From: Blastococcus atacamensis
GTDB lineage: Bacteria > Actinomycetota > Actinomycetes > Mycobacteriales > Geodermatophilaceae
Length of the DNA: 38,063 nt
NCBI RefSeq assembly: GCF_002938425.1
Contig: NZ_POQU01000030.1
Location: 1 to 38,063 of the forward strand
Reading direction: 5' to 3'
Shown here: positions 1 through 12,031 of the stretch, one piece after another
Numbering within the stretch: the stretch's first letter is position 1
Layout: each line of letters begins with the position of its first letter
The notes under the pieces: model-generated
What the model saw: the letters and a program-made list of their open reading frames with translations, nothing else
Database searches by the model: none
Told to the model about the DNA's origin: nothing
Position numbers and translations under genes: made by a program

Positions 1-1
1 G

Positions 2-103
2 GCGAGCGCGGTCCAGGCCTGGTGGCAGGCCAACGCCGAGGTGATCGGGCCGGACCCCGACCTCCTCCTCCCGGGCCAGGTCCTGCGCCCGCCCCGACTC
101 TGA
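2..103 (+). CDS. LysM-type peptidoglycan-binding protein, C-terminal end only
   Basis: An open frame enters from the left edge and stops at TGA 101-103. The visible tail includes WWQANAEVIGPDPDLLLPGQ followed by VLRPPRL. The pattern W-x2-N, then a run ending in D-x-L-x-P-G-Q-x-L-x-P-P, is what the end of a LysM domain normally looks like; LysM modules bind the glycan strand of peptidoglycan. Only about 33 residues are visible, so the rest of the architecture (signal peptide, other domains) is unknown. It lies 34 bp before the Rv3235-family gene on the same strand, so the two may be co-transcribed. The assignment rests on this short motif alone. Confidence 0.6.
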   Translation, partial: ASAVQAWWQANAEVIGPDPDLLLPGQVLRPPRL

Positions 104-137
104 CCGATCACCCGCCCCACGCTGCAGGGAGCTCCCG

Positions 138-680
138 ATGACCGCACCGACCCGCACGGCTCCGCCTCCGGCCTCCCCGGCACTCCGGCCGACCGTCGTC
201 CCGACGCCGCAGCCTCCGCTGGAGCCGCGACCGGCGCTGCGCCTGGTCCAGCCCGGCCGCCTGATCCCGCGCCCGGCGCACCGGCCCGGCCCCCCGCCGC
301 GGCAGGCCATCGCGGCGATGCCGGCCGACGAGTTCGGTCCCGTCCGCTCTCCGCGCGCCGACCTGCCCCCCGCGGTCGAGGCCGGGCACCGCCTCGTCCG
401 GACGACCCTCGAGGCACTCGCCGGCCGGCGCCCCCTGACGCACGTGCGCGACCTGACCTCCCCGGGCGTCTTCGCCGCACTCACCGCGGGACGCCGCCCC
501 ACCTGGTGCACCGCGAGCGGCGCCCCGCTGGTCGTCGGGCGGATCCGCGTCTGCGAGCCCGTCGACGGGGTGGCCGAGATCAGCGCGGTGGCCCACCGCG
601 GTGGGCGGGCGCACGCCGTCGCCGCCCGGCTCGAGGGAATCGACGGGCGCTGGCGCTGCACCGCCCTCCAGGTGGGCTGA
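138..680 (+). CDS. Rv3235 family protein
   Basis: A 180-residue protein with no assigned reaction. Residues 1-75 are proline- and alanine-rich and probably disordered. Residues ~80-180 form the conserved part, with RRPLTHVRDLTSPGVFAAL, a W-C pair, and a C-terminal GRWRCTALQVG. This combination, together with its place next to secA, matches the actinobacterial Rv3235 family. No signal peptide or membrane segment is visible. The ATG at 138 is preceded by GGGAGC at a usable spacing. It converges on secA and the two share a strong hairpin between their stops. The family call comes from recognised sequence pattern and synteny; the function is unknown. Confidence 0.75.
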   Translation: MTAPTRTAPPPASPALRPTVVPTPQPPLEPRPALRLVQPGRLIPRPAHRPGPPPRQAIAAMPADEFGPVRSPRADLPPAVEAGHRLVRTTLEALAGRRPLTHVRDLTSPGVFAALTAGRRPTWCTASGAPLVVGRIRVCEPVDGVAEISAVAHRGGRAHAVAARLEGIDGRWRCTALQVG

Positions 681-690
681 GGCCGGTGAC

Positions 691-729
691 GAGAGGGCCC
701 CTGTCGACGGGATCGGCAGGGGCCCTCTC
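691..729. terminator. bidirectional hairpin terminator between the Rv3235-family gene and secA
   Basis: Perfect 13-bp inverted repeat: GAGAGGGCCCCTG at 691-703 and its complement at 717-729, separated by 13 nt. It lies 10 bp after the plus-strand stop and 16 bp after the minus-strand secA stop, so it can serve both convergent genes. There is no U-tract, which is usual in high-GC actinobacteria. Confidence 0.75.
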
Positions 730-745
730 GGTCAGACGGGTGCGG

Positions 746-3721
<2,976 letters not shown>

Positions 3722-3728
3722 GTGCCCC

Positions 3729-3734
3729 AGCGTA
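3729..3734 (-). promoter_or_regulatory. -10 box TACGCT for secA, probably leaderless
   Basis: TACGCT on the minus strand is followed by 7 nt and then the secA GTG. The expected transcription start is therefore at or next to the start codon. No Shine-Dalgarno and no clear -35 hexamer are visible. This is inferred from spacing and from the same arrangement at several other genes in the window. Confidence 0.5.
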
Positions 3735-3793
3735 GGCGGCGCAGCCCCGAGTGCGGTCTCCCCGACCGTCCACGGCACCACGCGCCCCATCCG

Positions 3794-3799
3794 TACGCT
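3794..3799 (+). promoter_or_regulatory. -10 box TACGCT for the split-barrel gene, probably leaderless
   Basis: TACGCT is followed by 6 nt and then ATG 3806. There is no Shine-Dalgarno. The same hexamer serves divergent secA 60 bp away, making a back-to-back promoter pair in an 84-bp spacer. Confidence 0.5.
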
Positions 3800-3805
3800 G
3801 CACCG

Positions 3806-4198
3806 ATGGCGCGCGACCTCTCCGATCCCGGCCCCGGTCTGCTGGAGTTCCTCACCGAGCGGCACCTCGCGACGCTGACCACGCTGCGCCCCGACGGGAC
3901 ACCTCACGTCGTGCCGGTCGGCGTCACCTACGACGCGGGCACGCGCACCGCCCGGGTGATCACCTCCGGCACGTCGGCGAAGGCGAGGCACGTCCGCGGC
4001 GGGCAGGCCCGCGTCGCCGTCTGCCAGGTCGACGGTCGCCGCTGGGCCACGCTGGAGGGGACGGCGGTGGTGCGGGACGACGCCGCGTCCGTGGCCGACG
4101 CGGTCGACCGGTACGCGCAGCGGTACCGCCAGCCGCGGGAGAACCCGGCGCGGGTGGTCATCGAGATCTCGGTGGACCGGATCCTCGGCAACGCCTGA
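3806..4198 (+). CDS. PPOX-class (split-barrel) F420/FMN-dependent oxidoreductase
   Basis: A 130-residue single-domain protein of the pyridoxamine-5'-phosphate-oxidase-like split-barrel fold. Diagnostic stretches are [20 protein letters not shown] near residue 22, then [13 protein letters not shown] around residue 55 and [11 protein letters not shown] around residue 80. Actinobacterial members of this size class often use the deazaflavin F420 to reduce organic substrates; others use FMN or heme breakdown products. The substrate cannot be read from the sequence. F420 biosynthesis genes lie 27 kb away, which is compatible with F420 but not proof. The long open frame running through from position 1361 on this strand is the antisense shadow of secA; homology starts at MARDLSDPG, right after a TACGCT box. 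Confidence 0.85.
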   Translation: MARDLSDPGPGLLEFLTERHLATLTTLRPDGTPHVVPVGVTYDAGTRTARVITSGTSAKARHVRGGQARVAVCQVDGRRWATLEGTAVVRDDAASVADAVDRYAQRYRQPRENPARVVIEISVDRILGNA

Positions 4199-4254
4199 AG
4201 CACCGCGCCGGCAGCCGAGCAACGGCGCTGTCCGGCCGGTCGACCGGCGGCTGC

Positions 4255-4283
4255 GCGGGGCGCGGCCAGGAGCCGCGCCCCGC
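4255..4283. terminator. hairpin terminator between the split-barrel gene and hpf
   Basis: 12-bp perfect stem (GCGGGGCGCGGC type arm at 4255-4266, complement at 4272-4283) with a 5-nt loop. It lies between two convergent stops (4198 and 4288) and can act in both directions. Confidence 0.75.
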
Positions 4284-4287
4284 CCGG

Positions 4288-4974
4288 TCAGACGGTCGCC
4301 GGCTGCGGCACCTCCGTCGACGACGGCGCGGCGCCGTCCTGCGACACGGGTGCCAGCCTGATCAGGCCGTAGTCGTAGGCGTGCCGGCGGTAGACGACCG
4401 TCGGCTGGCCGGTGTCGGCGCACTGGAAGAGGAAGAAGTCGTGGCCGACCAGCTCCATCTCGTGGAGCGCCTGGTCCACGGTCATGGGAGTCGCCGGGTG
4501 GTGCTTCTCCCGCACGACCTGGCCGGGCAGGTGCTCGTCGAGATCGGTGACCTGCGGGCCGGTGGACAGCTCGCGGTCCCGTTCCAGCTGCGCCTCGATG
4601 GCGAGCTCGGGTGCACCGGCGTCCAGCGCGGAACCCGGCACGCGGACGCTGTCCGGTGTCCGGCGGCCGTGGTGGACCCGGCGGCGGTCGGCCGCGCGGC
4701 GCAGGCGGTTGTCCAGCTTGCCGGAGGCGAGGTCGAGCGCGGCGTAGAAGTCGGGCCCGCAGGCCTCGGCGCGGACGACGGGGCCCTTGCCCCTCAGCGT
4801 GATCTCCACCCGTTGGCAGTTGGCCGACTGGCGGGGGTTCTTCTCGTGGAAGAGTTCCACGTCGATGCGCGAGAGCTTGGTGTCGAACCGCTCCAGCTGA
4901 CCGACTTTGTCCTCCACGTGCTGGCGGTAGTGCTCGGGAACTTCGACGTTACGACCACGGACCACGATCTCCAT
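4288..4974 (-). CDS. hpf: ribosome hibernation promoting factor, long form
   Basis: 228 residues. The N-terminal ~100 residues form the S30AE/RaiA domain ([20 protein letters not shown], then VEITLRGKG and [19 protein letters not shown]), which sits in the 30S decoding region and blocks translation in resting cells. A variable linker (~105-165) leads to a C-terminal domain with [20 protein letters not shown] and [11 protein letters not shown], the dimerisation domain of long HPFs that pairs 70S particles into 100S. Length and both domains fit the long actinobacterial form. ATG 4974 has a strong GGGAGG Shine-Dalgarno. It lies 39 bp downstream of comF on the same strand, as in mycobacteria (Rv3241c beside Rv3242c). 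Confidence 0.93.
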   Translation of the reverse strand: MEIVVRGRNVEVPEHYRQHVEDKVGQLERFDTKLSRIDVELFHEKNPRQSANCQRVEITLRGKGPVVRAEACGPDFYAALDLASGKLDNRLRRAADRRRVHHGRRTPDSVRVPGSALDAGAPELAIEAQLERDRELSTGPQVTDLDEHLPGQVVREKHHPATPMTVDQALHEMELVGHDFFLFQCADTGQPTVVYRRHAYDYGLIRLAPVSQDGAAPSSTEVPQPATV

Positions 4975-5013
4975 GAGACCTCCCGGTTGGGACGGGCATT
5001 GGTCGCTTCGACG

Positions 5014-5802
5014 CTAGTCGCAACTCCCCTGTCCCGACAGTCGATCGTGATGGCCGGGAGGGACGTTCCGGACCCGGTACCGCGGGGACCCGGTGACGCC
5101 CGCCGCCGATGCCGCGGAGGGCCGCGGAGTAGCGGCCACGACCGCCGCGAGCACCGGTCCTCCGCCCTCCGGGACACGCTGCTCGAGCACCGCCGCGGCG
5201 GCGCACAGGGTGGCGCCGGTGGTCACGACGTCGTCGACGAGCACCAGCAGCGCAGCCTCGGGAGGACGACCGCCCCCGGGGTCCGCAGCGAAGGTCCCGG
5301 CCAGGTTCGCCCGGCGCTGAGCCGCGGTCAGCCCGGCGGAATCGCGCACCCTCCCACGTCGGCGGAGCAGCCGGCGCTGCTCGGCGACCACTCCCTCCGC
5401 GCGCAGCACGGCCACCGCCCGGAGGGTCAGTTCGCGCACGTGGTCCCGGCCCCGTGCGGCCAGCGCCGCCCGGGACGCGGGGACCGGCACGAGGACCACC
5501 GGCCCCGCTCCGGGGACCCCGGTGCGCACGGCGGCCACGGCCAGGGCCAGGGCAGCGCCCAGCGGGCGGGCCAGCTCCGCGCGACCGTGCTCCTTGAACG
5601 CGTTGACCACCGGCCGCACGGCGCCCGCGTAGGCGCCGGCGGCCACCGTCGGCGGGAACCCGGGCGGGAACCGGCGGGGCTGGGCCAGCCTCGGCACGGT
5701 GAGCAGGACGGCGCACCGCGGACAGAGACTCCGACCCGGCACCCCGCACCCCGCGCAGGTGCGGGGCAGCACGAGGTCGGCGAGCACCGGGAGCAGACCC
5801 AT
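5014..5802 (-). CDS. ComF family phosphoribosyltransferase-like protein
   Basis: 262 residues. Near the N-terminus is a Cys4 zinc knuckle: CAGCGVPGRSLCPRC, with two CxxC pairs. The C-terminal half is a type I phosphoribosyltransferase fold with the PRPP loop LVLVDDVVTTGATL near residue 200. ComF proteins assist uptake of single-stranded DNA in competent bacteria. In actinobacteria the gene stays beside hpf but its role is not established. The start at MGLLPVLADLVLP is chosen because the zinc knuckle normally follows within 20 residues; the frame is open further upstream without similarity. No clear Shine-Dalgarno helps. The homologue in M. tuberculosis is Rv3242c by position. Confidence 0.88.
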   Translation of the reverse strand: MGLLPVLADLVLPRTCAGCGVPGRSLCPRCAVLLTVPRLAQPRRFPPGFPPTVAAGAYAGAVRPVVNAFKEHGRAELARPLGAALALAVAAVRTGVPGAGPVVLVPVPASRAALAARGRDHVRELTLRAVAVLRAEGVVAEQRRLLRRRGRVRDSAGLTAAQRRANLAGTFAADPGGGRPPEAALLVLVDDVVTTGATLCAAAAVLEQRVPEGGGPVLAAVVAATPRPSAASAAGVTGSPRYRVRNVPPGHHDRLSGQGSCD

Positions 5803-5871
5803 CCGGTCAGCGTGCCCCCCATGCGCCCGCGCCGACGCCGTGCACGGCGACCTGTGGACACGTGGCCCCCG

Positions 5872-5929
5872 GAAGGACCCCGTCCCTCCCGCCGCTCGCA
5901 GGCTCACGGCGAGCCTTCGGACGGGGCCG
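5872..5929 (+). repeat. 58-bp two-tier hairpin element, copy A
   Basis: Lies in the 152-bp gap between comF and lpqB. The outer stem is CCCCGTCC (element positions 7-14) against GGACGGGG (48-55), a perfect 8 bp. The inner stem is GCTCGC (23-28) against GCGAGC (38-43). It matches copy B at 48 of 58 positions without gaps. As it follows the lpqB stop (minus strand) by 26 bp, it may also act as the lpqB terminator. Confidence 0.8.
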
Positions 5930-5954
5930 GACGACGCCTGCCGGGATTCCTTCC

Positions 5955-7685
5955 TCAGAGCGGGTAGAACGGCGCCCCACCGGTGAGCGGCTCCGCTCCC
6001 CGCACCAGCGTCGTCCAGGTGCCGCCGGCCAGCTGCCACACGGTGTCGCCGGCGCTCACCAGCGCCCGCCGCGTGGGCGCCACCGCCAGCGCCGTGGGCT
6101 GGCTGGGCAGGCCGGACGTGCTGATCCGCGTGAGGCCCCAGCCGTCCACCCCGACCGAGTAGGGCACGATCCGGTCCCGGCTCTCGTCGCCGGCGAGCAC
6201 CATCAGGCTGCTGCTGTCCCGCCAGCCGACGTCGATGACCTGGGCCAGCGTCGGAGCTGCCTCCCGGAGGTCCCGCAGCACGACCGCGCCGTCCGCGGGC
6301 GATCGCACGACGGTGCCCACGTAGAGCCGCCGTCCTTCCGGTCCGTCGACGACGACGGCCGCCCGCACCCCGTCGGGTGACAGCTGCAGCACCTCGGTGC
6401 GGCCCAGGCCGGCCAGCGTGGGCGCGGTGACCTGCTGCGGCGGGGCCCCCGCGGGCACGCGCGTCACCGTCACGCCGTCCTGCACGACCCAGGCCTCGGC
6501 GCGGGTCCCGGGCACCGTCGGCGCGCTGAGCGAGGCGCCGGAGAGCACCGGGGAGAGCGCTCCGTCGTACGGACCGGCCAGGAGCGTCGCGCCGGCCCCT
6601 TCCGGGCGCACCCCGGTCAGGAACGACAGCTGCCCGGTCCGTGGGTCGGCGGCGACCGCGGCACTGACCAGGCCGTAGGCACCCTCCCCTGCCGGTCCGG
6701 GCGTGGCCCGGCCCTCGGTCGCCGTGCGCAGCGCGCCCGCGTCCAGGTAGTGGCCCACGCCGTCGATCGGCACGGCGTCGGGATCGAACGACGCCCAGTC
6801 CTCGACGGTCTGCCTCTGGGGGATCCGCTCCGGTGACACCGGCTCGCCGTCCACGATGACGACGACGTCGCTGATCCGGCCGTTTCCGAGCTGCTGCAGC
6901 GACCAGACGAGCTGCGGGCACACCTGGTCCAGCAGCGGGGAGTCGGCGGGCAGGCCGGTCAGCTCCACGGTCGCCGTGCCGTCCTCGACCACCACCGACC
7001 GGCCCAGCTGCACACCGCCCAGCGGGTTGGAGACCCCGGCGGCCAGGGCCGACGACGGTCCGCCCAGCAGCCGCTCGACCAGCGTGGTGGGCTGCGCGTC
7101 GCCGTCGATCAGGTAGCGCGGATCGGGGACCACCCGCGAGGCGGTCGGGTCGAGGAAGTAGGCCTGCACCTCGTCGTAGAGCCGTTGGAAGTCCGGCTCG
7201 AGCATGATCAGGCCGTCGGGGGGATCGCTGATCCGCCACTCGCCGTCCACCTGCTGGAGACGGAACTCGCGGGTGAAGATCCCCCGCCCGGCGACGGTGA
7301 ACACGCCTCTCGGGTCCACGGTGCCGATCAGGTTGGCCGTGATGGACACGGTTCCGGCGTCGGTGGTGACGATGGCGTAGTCGGTGCCGATCACGCTGAT
7401 GCCGCTCTCGTCGGACCACGTCCCGGCCGCCTCGGGCACCAGGTGCTGGCGGGCCACCGGGTGCCCACGCGCTGTGCTGGCGGAGGCGTCGATGAACGTG
7501 CGCACGACCTCCTCGGCGATGGCGCCCGGCGCAGGCGGCAGCGGCTCGATGCCCACGGACTCCGTCGGCCGGGCCTGCGCCTGCGGGATCTCCACCGTCG
7601 GCGAGCTCGTCGGCACCGTGGAGCAGGAGGCCAGCGGGAGCACCACCGCGAGGAGGGCGACCGCCAGTGCCCGGGGCCGGCTCAC
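5955..7685 (-). CDS. lpqB: lipoprotein LpqB, accessory of the MtrAB two-component system
   Basis: A 576-residue exported lipoprotein. The GTG start gives SRPRALAVALLAVVLPLASC, a short signal peptide with lipobox LASC and lipidated Cys21. A domain of GerMN type follows (~residues 170-290), then a LpqB beta-propeller region to the C-terminus. LpqB contacts the extracellular part of sensor kinase MtrB and tunes MtrA phosphorylation, linking envelope state to division and wall hydrolases. The GTG overlaps the mtrB stop by 4 bp (GTGA), so translation is coupled. A longer reading to 7820 exists but would bury the signal peptide, so it was rejected. The stop is followed by hairpin element A. Confidence 0.95.
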   Translation of the reverse strand: MSRPRALAVALLAVVLPLASCSTVPTSSPTVEIPQAQARPTESVGIEPLPPAPGAIAEEVVRTFIDASASTARGHPVARQHLVPEAAGTWSDESGISVIGTDYAIVTTDAGTVSITANLIGTVDPRGVFTVAGRGIFTREFRLQQVDGEWRISDPPDGLIMLEPDFQRLYDEVQAYFLDPTASRVVPDPRYLIDGDAQPTTLVERLLGGPSSALAAGVSNPLGGVQLGRSVVVEDGTATVELTGLPADSPLLDQVCPQLVWSLQQLGNGRISDVVVIVDGEPVSPERIPQRQTVEDWASFDPDAVPIDGVGHYLDAGALRTATEGRATPGPAGEGAYGLVSAAVAADPRTGQLSFLTGVRPEGAGATLLAGPYDGALSPVLSGASLSAPTVPGTRAEAWVVQDGVTVTRVPAGAPPQQVTAPTLAGLGRTEVLQLSPDGVRAAVVVDGPEGRRLYVGTVVRSPADGAVVLRDLREAAPTLAQVIDVGWRDSSSLMVLAGDESRDRIVPYSVGVDGWGLTRISTSGLPSQPTALAVAPTRRALVSAGDTVWQLAGGTWTTLVRGAEPLTGGAPFYPL

Positions 7686-9403
7686 CGGGACACCCCGGGT
7701 CGCCGCAGCCGCACCGGGCGCAGCGGCAGGGGCGAGCTGGTCAGGTCGGTGCCGGCCACCAGCGGCAGGGTGAGGCGGAACTGCGCGCCGGCACCCGGCT
7801 GGCCCCACACCTGCAGCCATCCGCCGTGCAGGCGGGCGTCCTCCAGGCTGATCGAGAGCCCCAGCCCACTGCCGCCCACGGTGCGCACCCGCGAGGGATC
7901 GGCCCGCCAGAACCGGTCGAAGACGTGCTGCGCCTCCCCCGCGCTGAGCCCCACGCCGTGGTCGCGGACCGTCACGGCCGCGGCCGATCGGTTGGCGGCG
8001 AGGGTGATCTCCACCGGGTGACCGGCACCGTGCTCGATGGCGTTGCCGACCAGGTTGCGCAGGATCCGCTCGACGCGGCGCGCGTCGGTCTCGGCGAGGA
8101 CGCTCTCGGAGGGCAGGGAGACCTGCAGCTCGCAGTCGTGCCGCTGCGCCAGGGCGCCCATCCGGTCGACCACCCGCCCGACCAGCAACCCGAGGTCGGT
8201 CGGCGCGGCGTCCAGGACCGCGGCGCCGGCGTCGTACCGGCTGATCTCCAGGAGGTCGGTCAGCAGGGCCTCGAAGCGGTCGAGCTCGGTGTGCAGCAGC
8301 TCCGCCGACCGGGCCACGTGCGGGGCGAAGTCCTGGCGCGACTCGTGCAGCACCTCCGCGGCCATCTGCACGGTCGTGAGCGGCGTGCGCAGCTCGTGGG
8401 ACACGTCGGAGGTGAACCGCTGCTGCAGCTGGGACAGACCCTCCAGCTGGGTGATCTGCCGCTGCAGGCTGTCGGCCATGGCGTTGAAGCTGGTCGCCAG
8501 CCGGGCCAGGTCGTCCTCGCCGCGGACGGCCATGCGTTCCTCCAACTGGCCCTCCGCCAGCCGTTGCGCCGTTCCTGCCGCCCGCCGGACGGGATCGACG
8601 ACCAGCCGGGTCACCAGCACGGCGATCCCGACGACGAGCAACGTCAGCGCCACACCGCTGATGACCACGGTGCTGCGGATCAGCGACAGGCTCTCCTGCT
8701 CCTGCTGCAGCGGGAAGGAGTAGTACAGCTCGATCCGGTCGGGCGCCTGCGGGTCGCCCAGCACCGGGGCGCCGACCAGGAGGGTGGGCCGCTCGGTGCC
8801 CGAGGCATCGGCGACGACGTCGTACTTCGAGGCCTGGCTGCCGCCGTCGACCGCCGCCCGCAGCTCCTGCGGCAGCGCCTCGTACAGCGGGCGCCGGGTG
8901 GTGGTCGCCCGGTCCGGGTTGCCCGGCCGGTAGACCATGACGACGTCGAAGTCACCGGCGGCTCCGCCGCGCTCGAGCAGGTTGTTCACCGTCCGGGTCA
9001 GCGTGGAGCGGACGCTGGCGGCGTCCCCGGTGGCGATGCCGGTGACCTCGCTCTGGGCGTAGACGACGCCGGCCTGGACCTGGTCGATGGCGGCCTGGCG
9101 CTTGACGTCGAGCAGCTGGTCCCGGATCTGGCTGAACAGCACCAGGCTGACGATCACGACGACCGTGCCGGCGACGACGGTGGTGATGGCGCCGATCCGC
9201 ACCTGGAGCGAGGAGCGCCACGTGTGGAGCGCCTGCGCCACCAGCCGGCGGCTGCCGCGGCGGAGCCTCCGCCGTGCGCGGACCGCGCGCCGCCGCAGAC
9301 CCCGCTGGATCCGGCGCAGCTCGGTGCCGCGCGAGCGCACCGGTGCCGTGCCGACGGTCGGTTCCACGCCGGTACCCGACTCGGGTGCGCGGGTGGCGGT
9401 CAC
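7682..9403 (-). CDS. mtrB: MtrB sensor histidine kinase
   Basis: 573 residues. A basic cytoplasmic head (30-65) is followed by TM1 at ~70-92, an extracellular sensor region at ~93-243, TM2 at ~244-268 and HAMP at ~266-318. HisKA has SDVSHELRTP with phospho-accepting His336. The HATPase domain has an N box with NLVGNAIEHG near 450-460, G1 DHGVGL at 481-486 and G2 GSGLGLSI at 511-518. All catalytic boxes are intact. It phosphorylates MtrA. The order mtrA-mtrB-lpqB on one strand is the canonical actinobacterial operon. The start is GTG 9401-9403; the Shine-Dalgarno is weak. A 100-bp gap separates it from mtrA, so an internal promoter is possible. Confidence 0.96.
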   Translation of the reverse strand: MTATRAPESGTGVEPTVGTAPVRSRGTELRRIQRGLRRRAVRARRRLRRGSRRLVAQALHTWRSSLQVRIGAITTVVAGTVVVIVSLVLFSQIRDQLLDVKRQAAIDQVQAGVVYAQSEVTGIATGDAASVRSTLTRTVNNLLERGGAAGDFDVVMVYRPGNPDRATTTRRPLYEALPQELRAAVDGGSQASKYDVVADASGTERPTLLVGAPVLGDPQAPDRIELYYSFPLQQEQESLSLIRSTVVISGVALTLLVVGIAVLVTRLVVDPVRRAAGTAQRLAEGQLEERMAVRGEDDLARLATSFNAMADSLQRQITQLEGLSQLQQRFTSDVSHELRTPLTTVQMAAEVLHESRQDFAPHVARSAELLHTELDRFEALLTDLLEISRYDAGAAVLDAAPTDLGLLVGRVVDRMGALAQRHDCELQVSLPSESVLAETDARRVERILRNLVGNAIEHGAGHPVEITLAANRSAAAVTVRDHGVGLSAGEAQHVFDRFWRADPSRVRTVGGSGLGLSISLEDARLHGGWLQVWGQPGAGAQFRLTLPLVAGTDLTSSPLPLRPVRLRRPGVSR

Positions 9404-9503
9404 TGCCCCATTGTCGGTGACGCTGCGGCCGGAGCGGTGAGCCCACGCCCGCGACGTCCGCTCACGACGCCGGCAGGCCTGCTGACGGCGCCTTGATGTC
9501 CGC

Positions 9504-10220
9504 TCAAGCGGGCCCGGCCTTGTAGCCGACCCCGCGGACGGTGAGCACCACCTCGGGCTTCTCGGGGTCGCGCTCGACCTTGGCCCGGAGCCGCTGCACG
9601 TGCACGTTGACCAGGCGGGTGTCCGCGGCGTGCCGGTAGCCCCACACCTGCTCGAGCAGGAGCTCGCGGGTGAAGACCTGGCGCGGCTTGCGGGCCAGCG
9701 CCACCAGCAGGTCGAACTCCAGCGGGGTGAGGGCGATCTGCGCGCCGTCCCGCGTTACCTGGTGCGCGGGGACGTCGATCTGCACGTCGCCGATGCTCAG
9801 GTTCTCGGCCTGCCCGGTCTCCCCGCGACGCAGCTGCGCTCGCACCCGGGCGACCAGCTCCACCGGCTTGAACGGCTTGGTCACGTAGTCGTCGGCGCCC
9901 GCCTCCAGCCCCTGGACGACGTCGATCGTGTCGCCCTTGGCGGTGAGCATGACGATCGGCACGGTCGACTGCTGGCGGATGTCCTGGCAGATCTGCAGAC
10001 CGTTGCGGCCGGGCAGCATCAGATCCAGGAGCACCAGGTCCGGTCGGGTCTGCTGGAAGACGCCGACCGCCCGGTTGCCGTCGGAGACGAACGCCGGTTC
10101 GTACCCCTCCCGGCGAAGCACGATGCCCAGCATCTCGGCGAGGGCGGCGTCGTCGTCGACGACCAGGACACGGCCGCGAGCGGGCCCGTTCTGGGGAGCG
10201 GTGGGTGGCACGGCGACCAT
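9504..10220 (-). CDS. mtrA: MtrA response regulator, OmpR/PhoB family
   Basis: 238 residues from ATG. The receiver domain has acidic pocket Asp22-Asp23-Asp24, phospho-acceptor Asp66 (DLVLLDLMLP), Thr93 and Lys115 (VTKPFKP). The C-terminal winged helix has LTPLEFDLLVALA, VWGYRH and VRGVGYKAG. MtrA controls cell-wall hydrolases and division genes in mycobacteria and corynebacteria. Start choice is uncertain: a TTG six codons upstream (10236-10238) has GGGTGGGA 7 nt before it, whereas ATG 10220 has no Shine-Dalgarno. I give the ATG. Unlike mycobacteria, no tmk gene lies between sahH and mtrA; a long palindrome takes its place. Confidence 0.95.
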   Translation of the reverse strand: MVAVPPTAPQNGPARGRVLVVDDDAALAEMLGIVLRREGYEPAFVSDGNRAVGVFQQTRPDLVLLDLMLPGRNGLQICQDIRQQSTVPIVMLTAKGDTIDVVQGLEAGADDYVTKPFKPVELVARVRAQLRRGETGQAENLSIGDVQIDVPAHQVTRDGAQIALTPLEFDLLVALARKPRQVFTRELLLEQVWGYRHAADTRLVNVHVQRLRAKVERDPEKPEVVLTVRGVGYKAGPA

Positions 10221-10291
10221 TCTGCGCTGATCAGGCAAGAACGTGTCCCACCCGCCCGGGTGAGATCACGTGGCAACCCGTCCCGGTGCCG

Positions 10292-10352
10292 AGGCATGGG
10301 AAGCTTTACCTGCGTTTTGGGCCCCGAAACGCAGGTAAAGCTTCCCATGCCT
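10292..10352. repeat. 61-bp near-perfect palindrome between sahH and mtrA
   Basis: The arms 10292-10317 and 10327-10352 are perfect 26-bp complements. The 9-nt centre TGGGCCCCG can pair further, including a G.T wobble. The arm contains GGGAAGCTTTACCTGCGTTT. Its GC content is near 50%, against over 70% around it. The element begins 5 bp after the sahH stop and ends ~55 bp before mtrA. It can work as a terminator, but the length, perfection and foreign composition suggest a dispersed palindromic repeat. No second copy was seen in this window. Confidence 0.85.
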
Positions 10353-10357
10353 GGGGC

Positions 10358-11842
<1,485 letters not shown>

Positions 11843-11984
11843 GTCGCTCCAGTGTCCGCGCCCGGCCGGGAGCCGGCGGGCGCTGCGGGGTCGTCCGGGA
11901 GAGCGAGCATGCCGAGGCTTCGGCGGGGCTCGTGCCGTGGCCCAGTTTAGACGCGCGGCCCCGTCAGGGCGTCCGCCTCGCCCC

Positions 11985-12008
11985 GGACAGGTCGGGCACG
12001 ACCTGTCC
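11985..12008. terminator. hairpin terminator after the nuclease gene
   Basis: Perfect 10-bp stem GGACAGGTCG / CGACCTGTCC with a 4-nt loop. It lies 23 bp past the minus-strand stop at 12032 and ~140 bp before sahH. Confidence 0.7.
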
Positions 12009-12031
12009 CGGCACGGCACCCCCTGCCGGCG

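Noticed and set aside
5803-7419. Minus-strand frame extending comF far upstream through lpqB
   Set aside because: The upstream part is arginine/glycine-rich shadow sequence of lpqB; ComF similarity begins at 5802.
11843-11984. Possible SAH riboswitch upstream of ahcY
   Set aside because: GC-rich hairpins are present, but the conserved core of the SAH riboswitch could not be matched on the minus strand.
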